Positions 43,370 through 51,601 of a stretch of 64,000 nt of DNA are shown here, piece after piece. The notes beneath the pieces are model-generated. The model did no database searches. It worked only from the letters and a program-made list of their open reading frames with translations, and had not been told where the DNA came from. Numbering within the stretch: the first letter of the stretch is position 1; each line of letters starts with the position of its first letter. Source of the DNA: a virus; IMG/VR virus record IMGVR_UViG_3300042449_001328, positions 25,690-89,689 of that record. One strand, given 5' to 3'. The translations under genes were made by a program, and so were the position numbers.

Positions 43370-43582
43370 TTATTTTATTTTTCCTAGTTTTCTCAATGCC
43401 CTTTCTATCTCTGGTAGATTTTTCTCGTAATGTATGGTGTCAAAAGTTTTTTTCCTTCTTTCTGGAAACTTGAAGTGTTTCATGGTGTCGTGATAATATT
43501 TCATGTGTTCCACACCTGCCTCGTACTGGGCTTGCAAAGAATAGATTTGTTCTGGCGATAAGTTTTCTGGCTCTATGGTCAT
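43370..43582 (-). CDS. Small helical protein, unknown
   Basis: A 70-residue charged helical protein rich in Glu, Lys and Tyr, between two other small genes. No motif is recognised. Confidence 0.5.
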   Translation of the reverse strand: MTIEPENLSPEQIYSLQAQYEAGVEHMKYYHDTMKHFKFPERRKKTFDTIHYEKNLPEIERALRKLGKIK

Positions 43583-43585
43583 ATT

Positions 43586-43840
43586 TTAATCTAAAGAGAT
43601 TTTTGGTAAAGAAGTATCGATTGTATTAATCTTTGCTTTAATTGTAACATATTTATGTTTATGATTCATTTCTAAATTCTCTTCAAATTCGTTTTCAAGG
43701 CACTTTAAATAACCTGCTTTATAGGCTTCAATTATAGCCTGTTTAAAGTTATCTCCTTCGTATTCATCTTCCAGTAATGCCTCTATCCCGTAGGAATTCT
43801 TAATCAACCAATTCTCTGCCTGTAAATCTATACCTGTCAT
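43586..43840 (-). CDS. Small acidic protein, unknown
   Basis: An 84-residue acidic protein coupled to the exonuclease gene by a four-base overlap. 'FKQAIIEAYKAGYLKCLENE' resembles small proteins I recall from Bacteroidota phages. Function unknown. Confidence 0.5.
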   Translation of the reverse strand: MTGIDLQAENWLIKNSYGIEALLEDEYEGDNFKQAIIEAYKAGYLKCLENEFEENLEMNHKHKYVTIKAKINTIDTSLPKISLD

Positions 43841-44517
43841 ATTTTGAATTTTTTTCTTACCAATCCACTACCGTCTGAAGCTGCTTGTAGACCGCTACCT
43901 TGTGACCTCAACTTTGACATAAAATGTCTGAACAATGAAGCTGTGGCTATCACATCATTCAAAGCCCTGTGCGCATCCGCAATGTCGCCAGAATGCCTTC
44001 TGACGCTTTCTATTAAACTAAACTTTACTGTCTTCTCATCTTTGTGTCCGTCTGCTCCTTTGGTAAGGAACATGGTGTCTATGTGATGTGGGATAAATAC
44101 ACCATTGTCTTCATAACCGCTAACGTATTCCTTTAAAGGTATATTGGCTCTTTTAAATATATTTGTCAAAAATGGAATATCAAAAGTTATATTGTGTCCT
44201 ACTAAAATAGGTTTACATATCTTGCTTTGGTAGACATTGGTTTCTTGAAATACTAGGGTCAGGTCTTCCACTACCTGTCTTAAATTTTCTCCATCTTTTT
44301 CGCATACATCCTTTGTTAACCCGTGAACTTTTATTGCACCTTCTTCGTATAACAATGTTTTGTCGTATGGCTTAACTACATTGTCATATCTCAACACTTC
44401 TTCAAGTGTAACACCATTTATGCCTAAACAAGCAACCTCACATATTGGGTTTTTGACTGGAGATAAGCCTCCTGTCTCAAAGTCTAGTACTACGTATGAG
44501 TTTATTTTTTTGCTCAT
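43837..44517 (-). CDS. DnaQ-like 3'-5' exonuclease
   Basis: A 226-residue enzyme of the DEDDh type. Exo I is 'VLDFETGG' (Asp12, Glu14), Exo II is 'GHNITFDIPFL' (Asp113), and Exo III is 'DAHRALNDV' (His183, Asp188). It degrades single-stranded DNA or RNA ends and may act in proofreading, repair or host DNA breakdown. It has ATGA coupling at both ends. Confidence 0.9.
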   Translation of the reverse strand: MSKKINSYVVLDFETGGLSPVKNPICEVACLGINGVTLEEVLRYDNVVKPYDKTLLYEEGAIKVHGLTKDVCEKDGENLRQVVEDLTLVFQETNVYQSKICKPILVGHNITFDIPFLTNIFKRANIPLKEYVSGYEDNGVFIPHHIDTMFLTKGADGHKDEKTVKFSLIESVRRHSGDIADAHRALNDVIATASLFRHFMSKLRSQGSGLQAASDGSGLVRKKFKI

Positions 44518-44825
44518 TTCTTGTTCTTATCGTAGTTTGCCTTTAACTGCATATATTCGGCAAATCCTATTGGCAATTTTTTCTTAAACTCTTTTAGGTT
44601 GTTGATCATGATTTCAATCTTATTTAGAAGATTTTCTAAATCGTCTGTATCCTCTAAACTGCAATTCATTGACACTACATCGTTACAGTCTCTTATCCTA
44701 AGCTCTGCGTTCCAATAAGGATAGTCACTTTCTTGTTCAACTGAAATGCATGTCAATATACTGGCATCACTATGGAATCCAGGTTTGTTTAAAAATTCTG
44801 CTTTGTGGTGTATTACTTTTTTCAC
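44514..44825 (-). CDS. Small protein of unknown function
   Basis: A 103-residue protein. The GTG at 44823-44825 overlaps the stop of the endolysin gene (GTGA), which I prefer over a TTG farther upstream. The sequence has a strand-rich first half and 'NLLNKIEIMINNLKEFKKKL' as a helix. Confidence 0.5.
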   Translation of the reverse strand: MKKVIHHKAEFLNKPGFHSDASILTCISVEQESDYPYWNAELRIRDCNDVVSMNCSLEDTDDLENLLNKIEIMINNLKEFKKKLPIGFAEYMQLKANYDKNKK

Positions 44826-45337
44826 TTCAACAATATTGTGTCTGCTAAACCATCCCAACTTAAATCATTTTTTTTCACAAATGTGAAAGGGGTTTTTTGA
44901 TTTGGCCTATATTCCCAGTGCCATCTTTCTGATGGAACTGTGCGAACAAAACCGTTTTTAAAACCATTCTCTACAAGCCAAGCGTATACCTTTGGCTGTC
45001 CAGTTACTTTAAAATCAAACGCGGAACCATCATGGTGATTGCTCCACCCAGGCTTGCCAACAAACGGACTGAAGTCAGAAGCTGGAGCGTTTGTTAAATA
45101 TTCTATATCATCAACTTTGGTTTTGTCTTTCACATTTCTTTTGCGTAAAGACATTTGATCATCCCAAGTCCTAAGACCTGCTGCAAGCACTAAGTTGATC
45201 CCATCTTTTGCTGCTTGTTCTTTTAAATTATTTATTATAGAAAACATTGATGTTACCACTTTCACGCCATCGATTAATTTTACCGTTGACTTGCCTATGA
45301 TTTCACCATTGTCGTAAAGCAAATATTCTATATCCAT
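44822..45337 (-). CDS. M15-family peptidase (endolysin)
   Basis: A 171-residue enzyme. 'GLRTWDDQMSLRK', 'SNHHDGSAFDF' (SxHxxGxAxD, His101 and Asp108) and 'SERWHWEYRP' (His140) are the zinc-binding and catalytic motifs of VanY/L-alanyl-D-glutamate peptidases. It would cut peptide stems in peptidoglycan. No signal peptide is seen, so it needs a holin. The GH108 lysozyme gene about 9 kb away gives the phage a second lytic activity. Confidence 0.9.
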   Translation of the reverse strand: MDIEYLLYDNGEIIGKSTVKLIDGVKVVTSMFSIINNLKEQAAKDGINLVLAAGLRTWDDQMSLRKRNVKDKTKVDDIEYLTNAPASDFSPFVGKPGWSNHHDGSAFDFKVTGQPKVYAWLVENGFKNGFVRTVPSERWHWEYRPNQKTPFTFVKKNDLSWDGLADTILLK

Positions 45338-45552
45338 GCTGATTGATTTTGTAAAGCTAATGTGTAAGCTATGTATAGCAAGTTGAGATCTTTGCTTTCA
45401 TGCTCAGTACCTGTTCTTATTTTTGGATTGATAACTACTTTTTTTGTTTTGTAAATATACATTCTAACTACGTTGAGCATTTCGTCAAGAGAATGTGATT
45501 CATCCCCTAAGTTAACTAAATTGTGTGTACCGTAAGTAAAAGTGTAACTCAT
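45328..45552 (-). CDS. Small protein of unknown function
   Basis: A 74-residue protein overlapping the endolysin gene by ten bases, with its own promoter-like motif 11 bases upstream. It may belong to the lysis module, but no motif supports this. Confidence 0.5.
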   Translation of the reverse strand: MSYTFTYGTHNLVNLGDESHSLDEMLNVVRMYIYKTKKVVINPKIRTGTEHESKDLNLLYIAYTLALQNQSAWI

Positions 45553-45562
45553 TTACAAGAAT

Positions 45563-45573
45563 GTAAAATTAAC
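45563..45573 (-). promoter_or_regulatory. Promoter-like motif before the endolysin group
   Basis: GTTAATTTTAC on the minus strand, 10 bases before the ATG at 45550-45552. Confidence 0.45.
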
Positions 45574-45574
45574 A

Positions 45575-46201
45575 TTAATCCTTTAAAGATTCTAACTTTA
45601 TCATTATTTTTTTTAATCCTTCTGGATCGTGTTTTTCTAAGTACAAAATGTTTTCTTCTAAGTCCAGCATCTTTATCAGTTCAACTGGGTTGCCTGTCTC
45701 CCACTTTAAATGACAGCTGGATGAGTCATCGAAACAGTGATAGCGGATATTGTCTTTGTCCCATATCAATTCAGTCTTGCCTAGCACTTTGCACCTAGCT
45801 TGTGGTATAATGTGTGAATGGCTCAAGGGGACATCCCACCTTCCACATCCTTGACAAAACTTAGCCCTATCTTGACCTATTTTATCGTAAGTCTCCGCTG
45901 TCTTTCTTTTTATTTCTACTTGACTGACCATCGAGCCGTCACTACACCTACATTTTGGTTTACTGGAGACTTTGGTTATTGAGTATTGCTTTTTGAGGTC
46001 AGGTAGTCCAGCTATTGTTTTTTGTTCTTTTATAACAACTTTGCCTTTTGCTCTTTCCATGTAGACTTGTTGTTTGGTCTTGCCCCCATTTTGCTGTTGG
46101 TATCTGTGGTCAGCGCAAAGTTTGTGGAACTTGTTTGCCACAGGTTGACCACAACCGTCTACCTTACAAGTTGTTGTACCTAGACCAAGCATGTACCACA
46201 A
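45575..46201 (-). CDS. HNH endonuclease-like protein
   Basis: A 208-residue protein with two metal-binding parts. The N-terminus has 'CKVDGCGQPV' and 'LCADHRY', a small zinc knuckle. The C-terminal half has 'CQGCGRWDVPLSHSHIIPQA' followed by 'DNIRYHCF' and 'CHLKWE', the HNH core with zinc Cys pairs. It may be a homing-type nuclease or act in DNA packaging. The first in-frame ATG overlaps the previous gene by 38 bases; the ATG three codons later is an alternative. Confidence 0.75.
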   Translation of the reverse strand: MWYMLGLGTTTCKVDGCGQPVANKFHKLCADHRYQQQNGGKTKQQVYMERAKGKVVIKEQKTIAGLPDLKKQYSITKVSSKPKCRCSDGSMVSQVEIKRKTAETYDKIGQDRAKFCQGCGRWDVPLSHSHIIPQARCKVLGKTELIWDKDNIRYHCFDDSSSCHLKWETGNPVELIKMLDLEENILYLEKHDPEGLKKIMIKLESLKD

Positions 46202-46364
46202 TGGTTAAACTCAATGCAGACAATATAGCTAGCATTGGCAATATTTCTCTCAAGGTCATGTTATCCAGATAATAACCCGCCACAAAGAATACTGCTATAA
46301 GGGACAAAAACCCTGCAAAGATTTTGACACCATTGTCTGCCCATAAGAATTTTAAGAAATCCAT
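46164..46364 (-). CDS. Small two-helix membrane protein, holin candidate
   Basis: A 66-residue protein with two membrane helices ('IFAGFLSLIAVFFVAGYYL' and 'ILPMLAILSALSLTIVVHAW') and a basic C-terminus. Near the endolysin gene, this would fit a class II holin. Confidence 0.6.
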   Translation of the reverse strand: MDFLKFLWADNGVKIFAGFLSLIAVFFVAGYYLDNMTLREILPMLAILSALSLTIVVHAWSRYNNL

Positions 46365-46378
46365 ACGTATTTTGTTTT

Positions 46379-46807
46379 TTAATTTAAACTTGATTTGGTT
46401 TTTTCTATTTGACGGTATTGATGAGGGGTCATATGGAAAGTCCTATAAAAATATTCTTCCATCTCGTTTATCTTGGAATTTATGCCCACCATTTCAACAA
46501 ATGTTTTATCTGGATCGTGATTTCGGCTCAACACGTCGTTGAGTATCTTGCTCACCTTTTTGTAGTCTTTTATGGTATTGATTGTATTTTGCTTAATGGC
46601 AAACAAAAACGTCTCATTGTCTTTTACTATTTTATCATTGATCTTTATTAAAGAATTTAAGTGGTTGATCTGTTGGTCTACCTGTTCTCTTTCTAATTGG
46701 TTTTGATAAGCCTGTTCTGCAAGTTGCAAACCTATTTGCTCTAATTGAGCTTTGTGCATTGCCACTTCGTTCTTGTTCCTGACTGTAAAGTTGATCTCTC
46801 TTTTCAT
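46379..46807 (-). CDS. Coiled-coil protein, unknown
   Basis: A 142-residue protein, almost wholly helical and charged (residues 8-60 and 95-125). It has ATGA coupling with the upstream membrane-anchored protein, so the two may interact. No family is recognised. Confidence 0.55.
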   Translation of the reverse strand: MKREINFTVRNKNEVAMHKAQLEQIGLQLAEQAYQNQLEREQVDQQINHLNSLIKINDKIVKDNETFLFAIKQNTINTIKDYKKVSKILNDVLSRNHDPDKTFVEMVGINSKINEMEEYFYRTFHMTPHQYRQIEKTKSSLN

Positions 46808-47514
46808 CTTGACATCAAGTAGCTTCCAGTTAAAAATCCTACCCCGTACTTAAATAAGTTTGTTTGATACCATTTTTTAGGCGGAGGCTTTATCACTACG
46901 GACTTTACATCTGTCATCTTTGCGTTTGGGTCACTCAACCTTACATCAGCTATCAATTCTCTTTTGCCTAAGAACAAGAATTTTCTTCCAGATCTGTAGT
47001 TCAATAGTTCAAAATCTACTTTATAGTCATAATTTGTTGACAATGAATCTGTTAAGGGGTTATATATTTGATTTAACTTTAAGTAACCATTGTTGAACGA
47101 AAACTTCTTTGCATTTATTTTTCTTGAGGTATCACTGGACGTTGTTATGTAAATTGTAGTATCCTTGCCTTTAGATGTACCTTTGCCTGATGTTTCTATT
47201 GCACCTTTGTAATAAGCTATCAATACCCCTTGTGAACCTATTTTTTTCTTCAACTCTTTGTTGCTTATACCCAACAGCTCACCTTGTTCTTTTAATGATT
47301 TGTTATCTAGTTCTACTGAAAGTACTCTGTTTACCAATTCCCCATTCTTCCCTCTTAAATATTTAACACTGTCTTTTGATATAGATAAGTTGGATTTTAG
47401 CCCATTCATTTCAGCGTTATGGTCAGAACAGTTTTTGAACATAATCAGGCAAAGTATGATTATTGCCAAGTAAGGCAAGTACTTCAAAATGAACTGTTTT
47501 ACTGATTGAAACAT
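46804..47514 (-). CDS. Membrane-anchored coiled-coil protein, spanin-like candidate
   Basis: A 236-residue protein. Residues 13-28 form a membrane helix ('YLAIIILCLIMFKNCS'), 35-110 a coiled coil, 115-215 a beta-rich domain, and the C-terminus has 'KKWYQTNLFKYGVGFLTGSY'. This plan recurs in Bacteroidota phages near lysis genes, as far as I recall. It may connect the inner membrane with the cell wall. A promoter-like motif lies directly before its ATG. Confidence 0.55.
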   Translation of the reverse strand: MFQSVKQFILKYLPYLAIIILCLIMFKNCSDHNAEMNGLKSNLSISKDSVKYLRGKNGELVNRVLSVELDNKSLKEQGELLGISNKELKKKIGSQGVLIAYYKGAIETSGKGTSKGKDTTIYITTSSDTSRKINAKKFSFNNGYLKLNQIYNPLTDSLSTNYDYKVDFELLNYRSGRKFLFLGKRELIADVRLSDPNAKMTDVKSVVIKPPPKKWYQTNLFKYGVGFLTGSYLMSR

Positions 47515-47516
47515 GA

Positions 47517-47530
47517 TGTAAAAATACTAA
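47517..47530 (-). promoter_or_regulatory. Promoter-like motif before the membrane-anchored gene
   Basis: TTTAGTATTTTTAC on the minus strand, two or three bases upstream of the ATG at 47512-47514. Confidence 0.45.
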
Positions 47531-47551
47531 ATAACATTCTCATTTTGGAAA

Positions 47552-47791
47552 TCAACTTTCTCTCCCTTGTTGCATTATCTCAATATCCATTTTCCACTCG
47601 TTGGCTTCAGATTTGTCTTGGGTAACATCGTCTTCAATCCATTCAGTATCGCAGCCACGATACACATATTTTTCTTTTAACCAGTATCTTTCTAGCCAAA
47701 CCAAATCGCTGCCAATCTGCACTGGAAGTAGAGCAAATCTTCTGGACACCCTTGTGTCCATGTGTCTGGGTATAGGTGAATGCCATTTCAT
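47552..47791 (-). CDS. Small protein of unknown function
   Basis: A 79-residue protein three bases after the terminase-like gene. It begins 'MKWHSPIPRHMDTRVSRRFA' and is rich in Trp, Arg and Asp. No family is recognised. Confidence 0.5.
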   Translation of the reverse strand: MKWHSPIPRHMDTRVSRRFALLPVQIGSDLVWLERYWLKEKYVYRGCDTEWIEDDVTQDKSEANEWKMDIEIMQQGRES

Positions 47792-47794
47792 AAT

Positions 47795-48667
47795 TTATTT
47801 TTGTTTTAGCCTGTTTTTAAATTCGTCTATTAAACTAGAATTGATTTTCTTTGTTACTTGTTCTTTAGTGGAAGCAGTTGCGTCTTTTGCTTCTTGCGAT
47901 CGAGCGTCAACTATATACCTGTTGCTTTCATCTTCCATCTCTTGCTGAACCACTACTTGCAGTTTATCAACCACTTTCTCTGGCATTTCTTCGTAAATGG
48001 TATCTATTGTTTCTCCAGGCTTTGGAGGTTCTGGTATTTTGTCTATTACCGCCAAAGGTGCTTTTTTTACTATCAGTTTCCTTACACCGTCATCTTCGCT
48101 CACTTTTGCTTGTTTCAGCAAATGTAGCAATTCTATCTGTTCTTCCAAACTAAGTGCATCAGTATCAAATGGAGGCCTTCCCCTTGTTTCTGCCTTCTTG
48201 TTCATAAAGGCAGTATGCTCGGTAATATCTATCACTACGTCTTTATTGTGCAACCCTAGCAAGTCTTCTTTTGACTTCAAGGCTTTCATTGCCGTACCGT
48301 ATTTGGCTACCCTTATTGCCCAATCGTTCCCCTTTGTATCCAATGGTCGCATCCAAGAATCCAACATCTCCATTGCTTTCTTATAGATGGTTTCGTACCT
48401 ATCCATATGGAGCTTAAATATGTACTCTTTGTTCCTATGGATGGTTAACTTAGCCTGTTCGTAGGCTTTCTTGACCATATTGGCAAAGGTGACCTCAGTC
48501 AGTTCTGGAATATCTGAAAGGATCTCGGCATATATTTCATTTATCAACCATCCTTCCCTTAAATACTTTTCAATGTCCTCTTGTGCCTTTTGGTAAATAG
48601 GGGTATCGAGCTTGGACTTTGGCCCGGACTTTAACTTTTCTTCTTTCTTTTTAAGTTTATAAGGCAT
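47795..48667 (-). CDS. Small terminase subunit-like protein 1
   Basis: A 290-residue protein directly downstream of the large terminase. Residues about 35-125 contain an N-terminal helical DNA-binding-like region and the block 'LHMDRYETIYKKAMEML' with 'AMKALKSKEDLLGLHNKD'. The same block occurs in the 50514-51017 product. The C-terminal 150 residues are extra and acidic. Position and helical plan suggest a small terminase or packaging cofactor. Confidence 0.6.
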   Translation of the reverse strand: MPYKLKKKEEKLKSGPKSKLDTPIYQKAQEDIEKYLREGWLINEIYAEILSDIPELTEVTFANMVKKAYEQAKLTIHRNKEYIFKLHMDRYETIYKKAMEMLDSWMRPLDTKGNDWAIRVAKYGTAMKALKSKEDLLGLHNKDVVIDITEHTAFMNKKAETRGRPPFDTDALSLEEQIELLHLLKQAKVSEDDGVRKLIVKKAPLAVIDKIPEPPKPGETIDTIYEEMPEKVVDKLQVVVQQEMEDESNRYIVDARSQEAKDATASTKEQVTKKINSSLIDEFKNRLKQK

Positions 48668-48673
48668 TACAAT

Positions 48674-48687
48674 GTAAAATTAATAAA
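48674..48687 (-). promoter_or_regulatory. Promoter-like motif before the terminase-like gene
   Basis: TTTATTAATTTTAC on the minus strand, six bases before the ATG at 48665-48667. Confidence 0.45.
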
Positions 48688-48727
48688 AATCCTACATAGT
48701 GGCTATAAAATCGTCCTTTATTTTTTT

Positions 48728-50242
48728 TTACATTGTACCCATCAGATCCCCTTGTCCATTCACAAGTAGTTGATCTACAGCGTAACAAAGTAAGTCCACA
48801 AACTCATCGTGTGCCGCATTAGGGAAAGAACATACCTGCGTGAGGAACATTTCGTTCCATGTTCCTTCTATGAGAACCACTCTGCCTGATTGGATGTGAG
48901 GGGATATAGCTGATAACCTCCCTAACTTATCCCTACCGTTGACCAGTTCGCTTTCAATCTCACCAATGTTCAAAGCACTGACCTCTCTAAGGGTCTGGAC
49001 TAGGGACTTACCTGAAGCCTTTGGTTCAACCCAGATCATTGAACCTAGTGAGGTGTAGTCGTTTATGCTTACGTAAGATTGAACAAACCTGATGAGCTCA
49101 GGGAACTCCATGTACACTTCTGCCACGTTCATGACGTACACTTTGTTTTCGTATTGATAGCAAGCCAGTACAGCCGATGGGTCGTTTTCTTGTTTTTCTG
49201 TATAAGCTGTATCCAAGAAAAACATAATAGGGCATCTCTGCGGGTCTCTTATAGCAAGTGCTGCTGGCATTATTTCAAACCAGTGACGCTTTACTATGTT
49301 CCCTTCTTTTGGTGCAGGACGTTGGCCTACTTGACCAGCGTATTGAATATCTCCTAATGTTTTTCTAAATGCCGCCAAAGCCTGTCTACTGAACCTAGTA
49401 GGCCAAAACAAACCATCTTTGTAATATTGCTCTAACTCAGGAGGGCTCAATACTTCTTTGTCAAGTTCTCCTGGAATGCAAATATGCAAATGGTCTTCTG
49501 GCCTTCCTTTCTTTTTGTTCAACAGCATTCCAGAAGTATCCTCTTCATGAAGCCTTTGCATAACTATTATCCTTATGCCTACTTCAGGATCATTCAAACG
49601 AGAGTATAAAGTGTGGTTATAGAAATTCTTTGCATTTTCTCTTTCTACCTCCGATGAGGCCATTTGTGGATCCATTGGATCGTCCAATATGATTATGTCA
49701 GCACCAGATCCAGTGATTTGCCCACCTGTTCCAACGGCCTTTCTCATTCCAGTTTGCGTGGTCTCATAATGCCCTTTAGCTTGCTGGCCAGGCTTCAATT
49801 GAACTTTGCCTGTTGAATATCCTACGCCTCCAGAATACAATCTTTGAAACCATTGGGTTTGAATCAAATCCATTGACCTACTGCTATGCTCAATAGCCAG
49901 TGAGCCTGAGTAACTTACCGATATGAATTTTAAACTAGGGTCTACCGTCCAAGCCCACACAGGGAATATCACGGTGCATATCATTGACTTACTAGACCTG
50001 AACGGTACGTTGATAATTATATCTTTCTTTCTTGGCTCTTTCTTGATTATCCTTTCTACCTCTGCTTGCAATAGATCGCAAATGTACTTTGCGTGCCAAT
50101 TGTCATCATACTCAGTACCTGGATGCAATTGACAAAATGCTACCTTGTAGAATTCGTAATAGCTTTTCCTATATACTTTCTTCTCAAGTTCTTTTTCCAG
50201 CTTTTCGATTATATGTGGGCTATCTACTAGAAGGTGTTGCAT
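48728..50242 (-). CDS. Terminase large subunit
   Basis: A 504-residue protein from the ATG at 50240-50242; a TTG six codons upstream is less likely. The ATPase has a Walker A-like 'NVPFRSSKSM' (about 78-87) and Walker B 'ADIIILDDPM' (181-190). The nuclease domain starts with 'MFFLDTAYTEK' (Asp344) and has a later acidic site in 'NAAHDEFVDLLCYA'. It pumps DNA into the prohead and cuts it. The variant Walker A (RSSKS) is common in phage terminases. Confidence 0.92.
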   Translation of the reverse strand: MQHLLVDSPHIIEKLEKELEKKVYRKSYYEFYKVAFCQLHPGTEYDDNWHAKYICDLLQAEVERIIKKEPRKKDIIINVPFRSSKSMICTVIFPVWAWTVDPSLKFISVSYSGSLAIEHSSRSMDLIQTQWFQRLYSGGVGYSTGKVQLKPGQQAKGHYETTQTGMRKAVGTGGQITGSGADIIILDDPMDPQMASSEVERENAKNFYNHTLYSRLNDPEVGIRIIVMQRLHEEDTSGMLLNKKKGRPEDHLHICIPGELDKEVLSPPELEQYYKDGLFWPTRFSRQALAAFRKTLGDIQYAGQVGQRPAPKEGNIVKRHWFEIMPAALAIRDPQRCPIMFFLDTAYTEKQENDPSAVLACYQYENKVYVMNVAEVYMEFPELIRFVQSYVSINDYTSLGSMIWVEPKASGKSLVQTLREVSALNIGEIESELVNGRDKLGRLSAISPHIQSGRVVLIEGTWNEMFLTQVCSFPNAAHDEFVDLLCYAVDQLLVNGQGDLMGTM

Positions 50243-50517
50243 AGCATAAAATCCAAACAATCTCTGTACTCAACATCTTGTTTTAGCTCTACATCATATT
50301 CAAGCTCATAACAATAATCAACACTAAAATAGGGCGAACTTAAACCCTCAGCTTGTTTTGTGATTTTCCCATTTGTGATAACCACACTCTCTTTATCTTC
50401 ACAAGATTTTAAATGTTCTTTGAATTTATTTTCAATAGTGTCGCGAACAGGTGTTCTTTTCAGTAAATCCATTTGCGATAACTGTATCACTACTCTTTGT
50501 CCAGCCCTTGCTTTCAT
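50227..50517 (-). CDS. Small protein between terminase genes, unknown
   Basis: A 96-residue protein overlapping the large terminase start by 16 bases and the upstream gene by four bases. It contains two acidic strand regions and no known motif. Confidence 0.5.
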   Translation of the reverse strand: MKARAGQRVVIQLSQMDLLKRTPVRDTIENKFKEHLKSCEDKESVVITNGKITKQAEGLSSPYFSVDYCYELEYDVELKQDVEYRDCLDFMLCNTF

Positions 50518-51017
50518 AAATCTATCTTCTTTAACAATTGCTCTAATCTTTCTCTTTGCCCTTCATCTAACCTGTTTTGATCGTAGAAAGTCCTTTGGCC
50601 TAAGTATTCCACTACCCCTACCTGACCTCCAACTACTCTCATGTGCGTATCGTTCTTGTGCAGTTGTATCAATTTTTCTTTTGCCTTTAAAGCGTTCATT
50701 GCCATACTGTGCGCCCTTAATTTCATTAGATCGCTGTATATCAGTTCATATCTTTCTACATGGGAGTTTATTACGTCATCTAACTCATAAGCCTTTCTAT
50801 CCCTTATTTCTTTGTTGGCTTGGACTAGGAATACCCTGTTTGAAGGCAATGTCCCTCCATATTTCTTTATGCAGTAATCCATGATTTCAGATGTTGGCTT
50901 GCCTTCCAAAATCATTGAGATCATGTCATTGGTTCTTTGGGCTACCATTAAACCCGTAATCCTAGACTGATCTATTCCGTTTTTTATTTTAGGTATATAC
51001 CTACCTTTTGCTGCCAT
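50514..51017 (-). CDS. Small terminase subunit-like protein 2
   Basis: A 167-residue protein from the ATG at 51015-51017. Residues 20-60 form a helix-turn-helix-like region ('LMVAQRTNDMISMILEGKPT'), and the block 'SHVERYELIYSDLMKL' with 'AMNALKAKEKLIQLHKND' matches the 47795-48667 product. Size and location before the large terminase fit a canonical small terminase. The two related genes may recognise different sites or form a mixed ring. Confidence 0.65.
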   Translation of the reverse strand: MAAKGRYIPKIKNGIDQSRITGLMVAQRTNDMISMILEGKPTSEIMDYCIKKYGGTLPSNRVFLVQANKEIRDRKAYELDDVINSHVERYELIYSDLMKLRAHSMAMNALKAKEKLIQLHKNDTHMRVVGGQVGVVEYLGQRTFYDQNRLDEGQRERLEQLLKKIDL

Positions 51018-51226
51018 CTTTTGTTTTGAATTTTTATCCAAATAAAGAAATCGTTTTTAAGTTTGCCTATAAAGTATCTCCATTTAGGAAGTATCTTTAC
51101 TTTGCAATTAGACGTTACAATCACTATATAGTCCTCTTTTAATCTAGGATGTAAGTTTTTTACAATCTCTTCTTCTTTTGCCTTAGTTGTATATGGAGGC
51201 AATTCAATGTGCAGTATATATTTCAT
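50984..51226 (-). CDS. Small basic protein, unknown
   Basis: An 80-residue basic protein with 'RWRYFIG'-like aromatic-basic patches near its middle ('KWRYFIGKLKNDFFIW'). It has four-base coupling at its start and overlaps the next gene by 34 bases. Confidence 0.45.
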   Translation of the reverse strand: MKYILHIELPPYTTKAKEEEIVKNLHPRLKEDYIVIVTSNCKVKILPKWRYFIGKLKNDFFIWIKIQNKRWQQKVGIYLK

Positions 51227-51576
51227 ATTTCAACCGTAAAAGTAGTTGGTATGTTGATGTTGATCTTTGCTTTGCTCACATCTACTGTCATCGATGCGTT
51301 TGACTTGTTTATGTTCTTGACGTTTGCGCTCATAAAACCTGTACTGGCTTTCCTGAGTGTATAGCCTGAATTCCAAGGGAACAAGCCATTGTCTTTATTG
51401 ACAGTGCTTATGGTAACTATTGGGTATGTTGGCTTCAAACCTACATCAGTTTTTATCAGGTAGTTCTCCCATTCATCGTTAGGGAATATAGTGTCAAGTA
51501 CTTCTCTTAGCTTGTCTCCTCTAAGCTCTTGGCCTAACGTGATTATTTTTGTTGATGTATCTATCAGAACTATCAT
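51223..51576 (-). CDS. Beta-rich small protein, unknown
   Basis: A 117-residue protein rich in Thr, Val and Ile with alternating strands in its second half. It might be a small structural protein. No family is recognised. Confidence 0.5.
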   Translation of the reverse strand: MIVLIDTSTKIITLGQELRGDKLREVLDTIFPNDEWENYLIKTDVGLKPTYPIVTISTVNKDNGLFPWNSGYTLRKASTGFMSANVKNINKSNASMTVDVSKAKININIPTTFTVEI

Positions 51577-51601
51577 TATTGGTTTATTTTTTTATTTTGG
51601 T

